NCBI GenBank assembly: GCA_023443045.1
Contig: JAEZWK010000026.1
Coordinates: forward strand, 1-22,791
Origin: Bacillota bacterium
Lineage (GTDB): Bacteria > Bacillota_A > Clostridia > Tissierellales > Peptoniphilaceae
Reading direction: 5' to 3'
Length of the DNA stretch: 22,791 nucleotides
The position numbers were made by a program, and so were the translations under genes. Under the pieces are notes generated by a model. The model had not been told where the DNA came from. It made no database searches and was given only the letters and a program-made list of their open reading frames with translations. Within the stretch, counting starts at the first letter, position 1; every line of letters starts with the position of its first letter. Positions 6,726 to 14,560 of the stretch are shown piece by piece.

Positions 6726-7682
6726 ATGTCATTATATACACTTAAGAATAATTATTATGAGAAAATTGAATATAACGAAATTGATAATTTTGATCAGATA
6801 GTTGGTTATTTGAATGTAAAGGATTTCAAAAGATTATATAAAAATTTAGGAATTCACCCCATTGTTTTGGAACAAATTAGAGAGGGGCTTTCTACACAAT
6901 CAGAATTTCAGCAAAATATTTTGTCCGCTTGGGATGAATTTTCATTTGGTATTATAAATATTTTGGATACCAAAGATATTTTTAACGATAGAGATATGAT
7001 TGGCATTTATTTTGACGAACATAAATTTATCTGTATAGATTTAACAGATTTAGATGGTTCTACTAGAAATGCATTTCAATCATCCATCAGAAATCCGGGA
7101 ATAAAAAAGGGCGGAGTAGCCCGAGTTTTTAGTCTTTTTATTAGAGAACTCATAAAAGATAATGTCATCCTCTATGAAAGAGTTTCCAGAAGACTGGAAG
7201 ATTTGGATCTTGCAGTACAAAATATGAAGGATTCAAATAAAGAAATAGAAAGAAAAATTTCTCTTTATAACCATGAACTTCTTGAAATATATGGATATTA
7301 TCAGCAACTTGGAGAAGTGTGTAGTGAGTTAAATGAAAATGATAATGAAATTTTTACAGATGATGAACTTGGTTATATCACTTCACTTTCCAACAGGATC
7401 GATAGATATGCTAACAACATTTCTCTTTTACGAGAATATTGTAATCAGATAAGAACGAGTTATCAAGCACAGATTGATCTTTATTTAAATCAGATAATGA
7501 AGATTTTTACTGTTGTGACTACCATATTTTTACCACTTACACTGATAGCTGGCTGGTATGGAATGAATTTTAGAAATATGCCAGAGCTAGAAAGTCGCTA
7601 CGGATATCCAGGGGTTATCATTCTAAGTATTTTGGTGGTAGTAATTTCTATTTTTTATTTTAAAAAGAGAAAGTTGATGTGA
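6726..7682 (+). CDS. corA: CorA-family magnesium/divalent cation transporter
   Basis: This 318-residue protein has the CorA layout: a large soluble N-terminal domain with a long charged helix (about 150-250), then two C-terminal membrane helices. The first ends in the diagnostic YGMNF (GMN 279-281), whose residues form the outer selectivity ring of the pentameric channel. The extracellular loop NMPELESRYGYPG follows, and the chain ends in a basic KKRK tail. GGAG at 6718-6721 sets the ATG at 6726; an in-frame TTG at 6684 is rejected because the -10 box falls inside that extension. The family conducts Mg2+ and in some members Co2+, Ni2+ or Zn2+. It stands alone, divergent from folC, and its stop codon abuts the next gene's stop with no bases between. 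Confidence 0.94.
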   Translation: MSLYTLKNNYYEKIEYNEIDNFDQIVGYLNVKDFKRLYKNLGIHPIVLEQIREGLSTQSEFQQNILSAWDEFSFGIINILDTKDIFNDRDMIGIYFDEHKFICIDLTDLDGSTRNAFQSSIRNPGIKKGGVARVFSLFIRELIKDNVILYERVSRRLEDLDLAVQNMKDSNKEIERKISLYNHELLEIYGYYQQLGEVCSELNENDNEIFTDDELGYITSLSNRIDRYANNISLLREYCNQIRTSYQAQIDLYLNQIMKIFTVVTTIFLPLTLIAGWYGMNFRNMPELESRYGYPGVIILSILVVVISIFYFKKRKLM

Positions 7683-8264
7683 TTAGAATTTGAAATAATC
7701 TAAATCATAGTCTTCTATAAGTTCTAAAATTTCAATTTCTAATTTTAGTTGACCGCTTTTTTCGTCTAGTAACTCAACTTTTTTTAATTCATCTTCTTGA
7801 AAGAAATATTTGTATATCACACCTTTTTCAGAATATATTTCAACAAAGTAATCATCTATATTTTCTACTTTAGGAGATTCTTTCCAGAAATTAGGTCTTA
7901 AAAGTATAATATTTCTGATGTCATCTGAAGTATCGTTTAATTTGGTTATAAATTTTCTATCCGTTTGACCAGTTACATAATCTTTGAAATAAAGAGTGCT
8001 ATCTTTATCAAAAGATTTTGCTAATAATTTTCTGTTTTCGTCCATGACGGTTCTTGCGTATAGATTATCATGTTTTACAAAATCCATATATTGTATAATC
8101 GTATCTTTTTCATTATAGACATTGAATTTAGTTTTTAATGTGTAATTTGTATAATTAATTATGGGACTTTGAAAGTTTTTAAGTTTTGTATAATTTTCTT
8201 CTTTTTTTTGACAACCAGTTAAAATAGTTGTAATTATCAAAATTAATAATAATAACTTTTTCAT
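7683..8264 (-). CDS. Uncharacterised lipoprotein
   Basis: This 193-residue protein of unrecognised function has a clear lipoprotein signal: basic MKK, a leucine/isoleucine-rich core and lipobox ILTGC with C18. The mature part is rich in aromatic and charged residues and reads as alternating beta strands (FVKHDNLYART, STLYFKDYV, EIYSEKGVIYKYFF, LKLEIEILEL). That pattern resembles LolA-like or GerS-like lipoprotein beta sheets, but no family motif is decisive. The ATG at 8264 is preferred over GTG 8270 because GAGG (8270-8273) lies five bases before it and overlaps the GTG. It is divergent from the Phn-type importer with only a short shared promoter region, and tail-to-tail with corA. Confidence 0.75.
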   Translation of the reverse strand: MKKLLLLILIITTILTGCQKKEENYTKLKNFQSPIINYTNYTLKTKFNVYNEKDTIIQYMDFVKHDNLYARTVMDENRKLLAKSFDKDSTLYFKDYVTGQTDRKFITKLNDTSDDIRNIILLRPNFWKESPKVENIDDYFVEIYSEKGVIYKYFFQEDELKKVELLDEKSGQLKLEIEILELIEDYDLDYFKF

Positions 8265-8318
8265 TTGCACCTCATATTAATTATAACAAAAAATATATAA
8301 ATATTACAGGGGGAAGTT

Positions 8319-9188
8319 ATGAAGAAAAAAATTATTTGTGTGTTGGCAGCTATAGTTATAGCGTTTAGTTTTATTGGCTGTAAGGGAAAAAAAGATAAGC
8401 TGACTCTGGGTTTTGTACCTTTTACTGATGCAGATCAATTGGTCGAAGAGATTAAGCCTCTGACAGAAAAATTATCTGAAAAATTGGGCGTAGAAGTAGA
8501 TGGATATGTGGCAACTAAGTATATTGGAATGGTAGAAGGGCTAGGTAGTGATCAGATAGATTTTTGTTTTTTACCTCCCATTGCATATGTTTTAGCTCAT
8601 GAAAATAAGGGTGCGGAAGTTATTTTAAGTGCTTTGAATAAACATGGAGAGCAATTTTATTATTCTCAGATCGTAACTAGAACAGATTCAAAGATAAATG
8701 ATATAAAGGATTTGAAGGGCAAAAAATTTGCTTTTGTAGATGCATCTAGTACTAGTGGATATCTATATCCATATATTTATTTAAAAAACAATGGTGTTGA
8801 TCCAGAAAAAGATTTAGAGGGTTATATTTTTTCAGATGGACATGATAAAAGTATAGATCTACTTTTAAAAGGAGATATAGATGGAGCTGCTACTTATGTA
8901 GATGCTAGAGAAAAACTAAAAAAAGAAGTGCCAGATGTTATGGAAAAGTTGCAAGTTATTGGTAAATGTGATCCTATTCCAAACATTTGTGTGGCAGTAA
9001 ATAAAAATTTAGACAAGGATATGAAAGAAAAATTAAAAACAGCTCTTATGGAAATAGCAAAAACAGATGATGGATTGGAATTATTATCTAGACTATTTAG
9101 CATTTATGGATTTTCTGATGTAGCTGATTCTGATTTTGATACCGTAAGAGATGTTATGAATACATTGGGAATAGGATTAGATGAATAA
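8319..9188 (+). CDS. phnD: PhnD-family phosphonate/phosphite-type substrate-binding lipoprotein
   Basis: This 289-residue periplasmic-binding-fold protein is lipid-anchored (lipobox FIGC, C21). It begins its mature domain with the family phrase LTLGFVPFTDADQ and contains FCFLPPIAYVLAHE and SSTSGYLYP (143-151). The STS run (144-146) is the helix-capping anion site that holds the phosphonate or phosphite oxygens in PhnD, PtxB and HtxB. GGGGGAA directly upstream gives a strong ribosome site. It overlaps the ATPase gene by eight bases, forming one operon with the fused permease. No C-P lyase, phosphonatase or phosphite dehydrogenase gene is nearby, so the substrate could be phosphite, a phosphonate or another phosphorylated compound; the Mycoplasma p37 relative binds thiamine pyrophosphate. 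Confidence 0.87.
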   Translation: MKKKIICVLAAIVIAFSFIGCKGKKDKLTLGFVPFTDADQLVEEIKPLTEKLSEKLGVEVDGYVATKYIGMVEGLGSDQIDFCFLPPIAYVLAHENKGAEVILSALNKHGEQFYYSQIVTRTDSKINDIKDLKGKKFAFVDASSTSGYLYPYIYLKNNGVDPEKDLEGYIFSDGHDKSIDLLLKGDIDGAATYVDAREKLKKEVPDVMEKLQVIGKCDPIPNICVAVNKNLDKDMKEKLKTALMEIAKTDDGLELLSRLFSIYGFSDVADSDFDTVRDVMNTLGIGLDE

Positions 9189-9918
9189 AGTTTTAGAAAT
9201 TAAAAATTTGTACCAATCTTATGATGGTAAAACTGATATTTTAAAAGATATAAGTTTAGATGTTTATGAAAAAGAATTTATAGCTATTATTGGGGCGAGT
9301 GGATCTGGAAAATCCACTCTTCTCAAGAGTATAAATTTGCTTCTTAGACCAAGGAGTGGAGAAGTCATATTTCAAAACAAAAATCTGATGACTTTAGAAA
9401 AAAAAGAATTGAATAGATCTAGAAGTGAGATCGGTTTTATTTTTCAAGACTATAATCTCATAGAAGAATTGACTGTGTTAGAAAATGTTTTGTTGGGAAG
9501 AGTATTTAAGGACTCTTTTTTTAAAATATTATTTAAAAGATACTCAAAAGAAGAAATAGAAAGGGCTTATTCTATTTTGGAGATGGTTAATTTGAAGGAA
9601 AAGGCTTTAGTATATGCTAGAGATCTAAGTGGTGGACAAAAACAAAGAGTTGCTATAGCTAAAAGTCTTATTATGATGCCAAAAATAGTATTGGCTGATG
9701 AGCCGGTTAGCTCTTTGGATGCTAAAGCTGCTAGCAATGTTATGGAGCATTTTTTAAAAGTAAATAAAGAGTATTCTATACCAATTTTAATCAATCTTCA
9801 CGATATAAATTTGGCTCTAAAATATGCTGACAGAATCGTGGCGCTAAAAAATGGAAAAATTGTACTTGACAAAAAAACAGGAGAAGTGGAGTTAGATGAT
9901 TTACAATTCGTTTATTAA
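9181..9918 (+). CDS. phnC: PhnC-type ABC transporter ATP-binding protein
   Basis: This 245-residue ATPase powers the adjacent importer. Motifs in order are Walker A GASGSGKST (38-46), the Q-loop region FIFQDYNLIEELTVLENVLLG typical of PhnC, signature LSGGQKQRV (about 148-156), Walker B IVLADEP with D-loop SSLDA, and switch histidine in LINLHDINLAL. The ATG lies inside the last codons of phnD in another frame (8-base overlap), and the gene overlaps the permease start by 23 bases, so all three are translated as a coupled unit. Confidence 0.93.
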   Translation: MNKVLEIKNLYQSYDGKTDILKDISLDVYEKEFIAIIGASGSGKSTLLKSINLLLRPRSGEVIFQNKNLMTLEKKELNRSRSEIGFIFQDYNLIEELTVLENVLLGRVFKDSFFKILFKRYSKEEIERAYSILEMVNLKEKALVYARDLSGGQKQRVAIAKSLIMMPKIVLADEPVSSLDAKAASNVMEHFLKVNKEYSIPILINLHDINLALKYADRIVALKNGKIVLDKKTGEVELDDLQFVY

Positions 9919-11467
9919 AAAAAGAAATAAGAATTATCTAATATATTTTTTTGTGCTAATTTTTATAGCTATATTGGGAAGAATTATATCCAGTAATATT
10001 TTTTCTTTAATATATGGCCTGGATGAAGTTTTAAGTATGTTATTGGAATTTTTGCATCCAGATTTTTCTCAGGCAGGAGATGTTTTTGCAAAGTTATGGG
10101 AAACTATATCCATGGCGATCATAGGAACTTTTTTAGGAGTGAGTACTTCTATTATCTTTTCTTTTTTGACTGCTGAGAATTTGAAGGTGTTTAAGCCTTT
10201 AAGAAGATTTTTAAATGGTGTTCTTTCTATTATGAGAACTATACCCTCTCTAATTTGGGCGGGAATATTTGTCACGCTATTTAGTATCGGAAAATTTTCA
10301 GGATTTTTAGCTCTATATTTAATAGCTACCTTGATGAGTACAAAATTGGTAAAAGAATACATAGAATCTATAAAGCAGAACCAATTGGACGGGCTGCTTG
10401 CTTGTGGCGCATCCAAAATCAAGATTTTATTCAATGGAGTTATACCTCGTATAAAGGGTTTATTCATTTCTGTGTTTTTTTTGTGTTTAGAGACAAATAT
10501 TAGAAGTGCTACAATACTTGGTATGGTAGGAGCTGGTGGGATAGGAATTATTTTGTGGCGCGACTTAAATTTTATGAAATATAGGCGTGTTAGTTTTATA
10601 ATTTTGATTCTGATACTAACCATATACTTGATAGACATATTAAGTTATGTAGTTCGTAAAAGGATAAAATATAATAATAAATATAATGATTATGACAAAT
10701 GGAAGAAGAAAAAAGTTTTAAGCCTTATATTTTTTTCTATTTTATTTATAATTTTTATCTATTTGGCTGTAACGAAAGTAAGCATAGGATGGGATAGATT
10801 TTTATTGGGAGTGGAAAGTTTTAAGGTGATGATGGGTAGAATGTTGTCACCAGATTTTTCATATCTACCCAAGGGATTGTTGGCTCTTTTAGAGAGCATG
10901 TCTATGGCATTATATGCAACTTTTTTTGGAGTTTTAATCGGGCTTGTATTTGCGTATTTTGCTGCCTCCAATTTTCATAAAAATAAAATATTTACCAAAA
11001 TTTTTAAACTATTCTTAAACTTTTTAAGAACCATACCACCTGTTATATTTGCAGTTTTTTATTTTAGAGCGGTAGGCCCTGGTGCATATTCTGGAACATT
11101 GGCGCTTCTAACTTATACTGCTGGAACCTTTGCAAAAATGTTTTACGAAAGAATAGAAGAAATTGGTGAAGAAGAAAAAAATAAATTGATCTCATGTGGA
11201 GCTAATGGTATAAAAAATTATATTTTTAATATTATCCCAAGTAGATTTTCTGATGTTATGAGTATGGCACTTTATAGAATGGAGAGTAATATCAGAAATT
11301 CCAGTATAGTGGGCATGATAGGAGCAGGAGGAATAGGAAAATTATTAAATATGCAAATCACATGGAGAAACTGGGAAAGAACGGGTGTGTTACTTTTTTT
11401 GGTAGCTATATCTACTATTTTAATAGATATAATTAGCAGAAGAATTAGAAAAAACTTAGTAAAATAG
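9896..11467 (+). CDS. phnE: Fused double PhnE-type ABC permease
   Basis: At 523 residues this is about twice the usual PhnE length and contains two homologous permease units. Unit 1 (about 15-255) has the EAA-like loop LLACGASKIKILFNGVIP near 165 and then NIRSATILGMVGAGGIG. Unit 2 (about 275-515) repeats this as LISCGANGIKNYIFNIIP near 433 and NIRNSSIVGMIGAGGIG. Each half also carries a RTIP..I.A segment. The chain would supply the complete membrane pore of an importer that otherwise uses two PhnE subunits. The ATG is preceded by GGAG (9888-9891). A comparable fusion is known in the Mycoplasma p69 permease. A hairpin terminator overlaps the stop codon. Confidence 0.9.
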   Translation: MIYNSFIKKRNKNYLIYFFVLIFIAILGRIISSNIFSLIYGLDEVLSMLLEFLHPDFSQAGDVFAKLWETISMAIIGTFLGVSTSIIFSFLTAENLKVFKPLRRFLNGVLSIMRTIPSLIWAGIFVTLFSIGKFSGFLALYLIATLMSTKLVKEYIESIKQNQLDGLLACGASKIKILFNGVIPRIKGLFISVFFLCLETNIRSATILGMVGAGGIGIILWRDLNFMKYRRVSFIILILILTIYLIDILSYVVRKRIKYNNKYNDYDKWKKKKVLSLIFFSILFIIFIYLAVTKVSIGWDRFLLGVESFKVMMGRMLSPDFSYLPKGLLALLESMSMALYATFFGVLIGLVFAYFAASNFHKNKIFTKIFKLFLNFLRTIPPVIFAVFYFRAVGPGAYSGTLALLTYTAGTFAKMFYERIEEIGEEEKNKLISCGANGIKNYIFNIIPSRFSDVMSMALYRMESNIRNSSIVGMIGAGGIGKLLNMQITWRNWERTGVLLFLVAISTILIDIISRRIRKNLVK

Positions 11468-11492
11468 CGTCTTTAGAAGAGGCGCTTTTTAA
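11466..11492 (+). terminator. Terminator of the phnDCE operon
   Basis: AGCGTCTT pairs with AGAGGCGCT (stem with G-U wobbles) around a short loop, followed by five T residues. The stem starts within the phnE stop codon. Confidence 0.85.
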
Positions 11493-11507
11493 TTTAATTG
11501 TACATAT

Positions 11508-11536
11508 TTGAAAAATGATTAATCTTTTGCTAAAAT
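11508..11536 (+). promoter_or_regulatory. Promoter of yabE-like gene
   Basis: TTGAAA (11508-11513) and TAAAAT (11531-11536) are separated by exactly 17 bases, a near-consensus vegetative promoter. Predicted transcription start is near 11543, leaving about 30 bases of leader with AGGAGG before the ATG at 11573. Confidence 0.75.
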
Positions 11537-11572
11537 ATGTATAGTCTTATTTGCATTTGCAAAGGAGGAAAA

Positions 11573-12565
11573 ATGAAAAAATTATTTTTTTCTATCGTTT
11601 TAGTTATTATGTTCTTAAGTCTTGTAGATGTATCGAACGCTAAACAAGAAACGCTAGAAATAAAAGTAGATTCCAAGACTGAAAAGATTTCATATAAATC
11701 TATGGAGGAATTGGAAAAAATATTAAAAGAAAAATATCCTGATTATGGATATGAAGAGTTTAAAAACCCGCTAGAACTAGTGAAAAAACAAAATATTATT
11801 ATATATGACGCTAAAAACAAAAAAAGTTTTAGCACAACTAAAAAAGAAGTTGGAAAAATTTTAGAAGAGGCGAATATAAAATTATCAAAGGATGATTTTA
11901 CTATACCAAGTCTAGAAGAAATATTGGAGGATGATTCGATATTTGTGTTTAGAGTTGAGTACAAAGTTGAAGAAATACAATCCGAAATACCTTTTACAAC
12001 AGAAGAAAATGTAAATAAAGACTTAAAAATAGGCGAAGAAAAAATTGTAAGAGCCGGTGAAAATGGATTAAAAAAGGTCAACCAATCACTTAAATATATA
12101 AATGGTGATTTGGTTTCCAAAAAAGTTGTAAAAGAAGAAATTCTTAAAGAAGCTAAATCTAAAATAGTTGAAAAAGGACTTCCGTCTCTTAATTCACTAA
12201 ATAGAAGTTTAGATATGCGCGGTATAGTTATGACGGCAACTGCTTATGAAAGTGGCCCACTATCTACTGGAAAAAGGCCGGGAATGAAAGGCTATGGAAT
12301 AACTGCAACAGGAACACGTGCTCGCAGAGGTGTGGTTGCGGTAGATCCCAAATTTATTCCACTGGGAACAAAATTATATATAAAAAGTCTGGACCCCGAT
12401 ATTCCTGATTATGGTTATGCAAAAGCTGAAGATACAGGCGGGGCTATAAAGGGAGCAAGAATAGATTTATATATGGATACTGTGTATGAGTGCTTCCAAT
12501 TTGGAAGAAGAAAAGTTATGGTGTTTATTCTACCGGCAGATACACCAGATGAATTTTTTAGATAA
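11573..12565 (+). CDS. yabE: YabE-like secreted cell-wall protein with G5 and 3D domains
   Basis: This 330-residue exported protein has a signal peptide ending SNA (about residue 21). A DUF348-type N-terminal region follows, with a G5 domain around 130-200 (EIPFTTEENVNKDLKIGEEKIVRAGENGLK). The C-terminal 3D domain carries three aspartates: D258 in VAVDPKFIPLG, D287 in AEDTGG and D298 in RIDLYMD. The 3D fold is related to MltA-type lytic transglycosylases, and YabE relatives resemble resuscitation-promoting factors, so peptidoglycan cleavage at the surface is the likely role. AGGAGG (11563-11568) fixes the ATG at 11573; an in-frame ATG at 11537 abuts the -10 box and is rejected. In Bacillus, yabE lies between yabD (tatD) and rnmV; here it precedes metG with its own promoter and terminator. 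Confidence 0.9.
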   Translation: MKKLFFSIVLVIMFLSLVDVSNAKQETLEIKVDSKTEKISYKSMEELEKILKEKYPDYGYEEFKNPLELVKKQNIIIYDAKNKKSFSTTKKEVGKILEEANIKLSKDDFTIPSLEEILEDDSIFVFRVEYKVEEIQSEIPFTTEENVNKDLKIGEEKIVRAGENGLKKVNQSLKYINGDLVSKKVVKEEILKEAKSKIVEKGLPSLNSLNRSLDMRGIVMTATAYESGPLSTGKRPGMKGYGITATGTRARRGVVAVDPKFIPLGTKLYIKSLDPDIPDYGYAKAEDTGGAIKGARIDLYMDTVYECFQFGRRKVMVFILPADTPDEFFR

Positions 12566-12586
12566 TAGACCTGTAGGTCTATTTTC
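12564..12586 (+). terminator. Terminator after yabE
   Basis: AATAGACC pairs perfectly with GGTCTATT around a TGTA loop, followed by TTCT. The stem begins within the stop codon. The T-run is short and interrupted, so some read-through into metG is possible. Confidence 0.75.
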
Positions 12587-12591
12587 TAATT

Positions 12592-12617
12592 TTTATAATA
12601 GTATTTTATAATAGTAT
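12592..12617 (+). repeat. Two tandem 13-bp copies carrying duplicated TATAAT, probable metG -10 region
   Basis: The unit TTTATAATAGTAT occurs at 12592-12604 and again, identical, at 12605-12617. Each copy contains TATAAT (12594-12599 and 12607-12612) in the gap just before metG. Good -35 hexamers are not visible at either spacing. No T-box leader fits in the 50 bases between the terminator and the gene. Confidence 0.65.
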
Positions 12618-12633
12618 TAGAAAGGAAAAAGAA

Positions 12634-14553
12634 ATGCCTTATTATGTAACAACCCCGATATATTATCCAAATGGTAATTTGAGCATAGGTGCTACATATA
12701 CCACTGTTGCAGCAGATGTAATAAAAAGATTTCAAATGTTAAAAGGCAATGAAACTTTTTTTGTAACAGGGACAGATGAACATGGCCAAAAAATTCAAGA
12801 ATCTGCAAAAAAAGCAAATATGCATCCTTTGGACTTTACCACAAAAATTGTAAACGACACTTTGCCGCTATGGAAAAGTCTAAATATAAGTTATGATAAA
12901 TTTGTTAGAACTACTGACCCTGAACACGAAAGAGTAGTTCAAGAAATATTCCAAAAATTGTACGATCAGGGCGATATCTACAAAGACGAATATGAAGGAT
13001 TGTATTGTGTATCATGTGAAGCATTTTTTACAGAAACACAGGCAAAAGATCATATATGTCCTGATTGTAAAAGGGAAGTTGTATATAGAAAAGAAGAGAG
13101 TTATTTTTTCAGACTCAGCAAATACCAGGATCGTCTGATAGAATGGTATAAAACAAATCCGATTTATCCCAAACATGCTGTAGATGAAATGATAAATTTC
13201 TTTATGTCAGATGGTTTACAAGATTTAAGCGTTACTAGATCATCATTTGACTGGGGGGTAAAAGTACCATTTGATTCTAAACATGTAATTTATGTTTGGA
13301 TAGATGCTCTTGCTTCTTATTTAACGGGTATTGGATATGGTACTGATGAAGAACTATTTAAAAAATTCTACCCTGCCGATATTCATTTAATGGGAAAAGA
13401 AATTTTGAGATTTCACGCTATAATTTGGCCTGCGCTTTTGATGGCATTAGGCTTAGAACTTCCAAAAAAAGTTTTTGCTCACGGCTGGATTTTGTTTGAC
13501 AATGATAAAATGAGTAAATCGAAGGGAAATGTTTATTATCCAGAACCCATTATAAAAAATTTGGGTAGCGATGTGTTGAGATACTTTATTTTGAGAGAAT
13601 TTTCATTTGGGCAAGATGGTAATTTCTCAATAGAAAAATTAGTTCAAAGATATAACTCAGATCTAGCTAATGATTTAGGAAATTTGGTTTCTAGAACACT
13701 TGCCATGATTGAAAAATATTTTGGTGGCGAATTACCTGAAATTTCTAAAATCACAGATTTAGATAGAGAAGTCTTAAAAAATATAGAAGATTTAGATGAA
13801 TTATTTAATTCAAATATGGAAGAGTTTAAATTCCATGTGGCTATAGAAGAAGTGTTTGTACTCATCAGAAGATTAAATAGATATATAGATGAAACAAAGG
13901 CTTGGGAATTGATAAAAGATGATGTAGAAAGACTTAAAAGCGTCTTGAGAATTTTATCAGAAGGTATAGTAAAGTCTGTAAAACTTTTGGGTGTTATCAT
14001 GCCTGAAACAAAAGATAAAGTGTTACACAAATTTTCTCTATCTGAAAATGAAAATTTAGAAACTGGAGCAAAGGTTGTAAAGGGAGATAATATTTTTACA
14101 AGAGTCGATAATAACATGGTCGATATACTTAAGAAAGAGAATAAAGAACTTTTTGAATCAAGACAAAAGGCTTTAGGAAAATCTGATGAATCAAATGATA
14201 AAGATAAATCAGAAGAAACCGATAAATTGCCAGAAATAAGTATTGATGATTTTGATAAACTGGATTTGCGTATAGGTGAGGTAGTAGAAATAAATGATCA
14301 CGAAAAAGCAGATAGATTATATGTATTAAAAGTGGACTTAGGAAGTGAAGTAAGAACTATAGTATCCGGTTTAAAAAATTATTATAAAAAAGAAGAATTA
14401 TTAGGTAAAAAAGTTGTTGTAATAGCCAATTTAAAGCCTGTTAAACTAAGAGGTGTACTATCTTCTGGAATGGTATTAGCTGCAGGTGATGATAAAGATT
14501 TATCAGTTTTATCAGTCCTAAAAGATATAAAGAATGGAACAAAAATTTCGTAG
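12634..14553 (+). CDS. metG: Methionyl-tRNA synthetase with altered HIGH motif
   Basis: This 639-residue class I synthetase charges tRNA-Met with methionine. The N-terminus YYVTTPIYYPNGNL is typical, but the HIGH signature reads SIGA (17-20), replacing both histidines. Other elements are intact: TGTDEHGQ, a four-cysteine zinc knuckle (C125, C128, C142, C145), the WIDALASY region, KMSKS (292-296), the anticodon-binding helical domain, and a C-terminal EMAP/Trbp111-like tRNA-binding domain from about 540 (LDLRIGEVVEI, SGMVLAA). A charged linker (about 510-535) joins the parts. The ATG has AAAGGA eight bases upstream. It leads the metG-tatD-rnmV-ksgA cluster. The full length and intact remaining motifs argue for a working enzyme rather than a decaying one. 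Confidence 0.95.
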   Translation: MPYYVTTPIYYPNGNLSIGATYTTVAADVIKRFQMLKGNETFFVTGTDEHGQKIQESAKKANMHPLDFTTKIVNDTLPLWKSLNISYDKFVRTTDPEHERVVQEIFQKLYDQGDIYKDEYEGLYCVSCEAFFTETQAKDHICPDCKREVVYRKEESYFFRLSKYQDRLIEWYKTNPIYPKHAVDEMINFFMSDGLQDLSVTRSSFDWGVKVPFDSKHVIYVWIDALASYLTGIGYGTDEELFKKFYPADIHLMGKEILRFHAIIWPALLMALGLELPKKVFAHGWILFDNDKMSKSKGNVYYPEPIIKNLGSDVLRYFILREFSFGQDGNFSIEKLVQRYNSDLANDLGNLVSRTLAMIEKYFGGELPEISKITDLDREVLKNIEDLDELFNSNMEEFKFHVAIEEVFVLIRRLNRYIDETKAWELIKDDVERLKSVLRILSEGIVKSVKLLGVIMPETKDKVLHKFSLSENENLETGAKVVKGDNIFTRVDNNMVDILKKENKELFESRQKALGKSDESNDKDKSEETDKLPEISIDDFDKLDLRIGEVVEINDHEKADRLYVLKVDLGSEVRTIVSGLKNYYKKEELLGKKVVVIANLKPVKLRGVLSSGMVLAAGDDKDLSVLSVLKDIKNGTKIS

Positions 14554-14560
14554 GTGAATT

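Noticed and set aside
10069..10638. Long minus-strand open frame opposite the permease
   Set aside because: Shadow of phnE: no ribosome site, no recognisable motif, and the plus strand clearly encodes a membrane protein.
11537..11572. Upstream ATG for yabE
   Set aside because: It directly follows the -10 box, ahead of the predicted transcript start, and would place AGGAGG inside the coding region and spoil the signal peptide.
12587..12633. T-box or other riboswitch before metG
   Set aside because: Only about 50 bases separate the terminator from the ATG, too short for a T-box, and no specifier or antiterminator pattern is visible.
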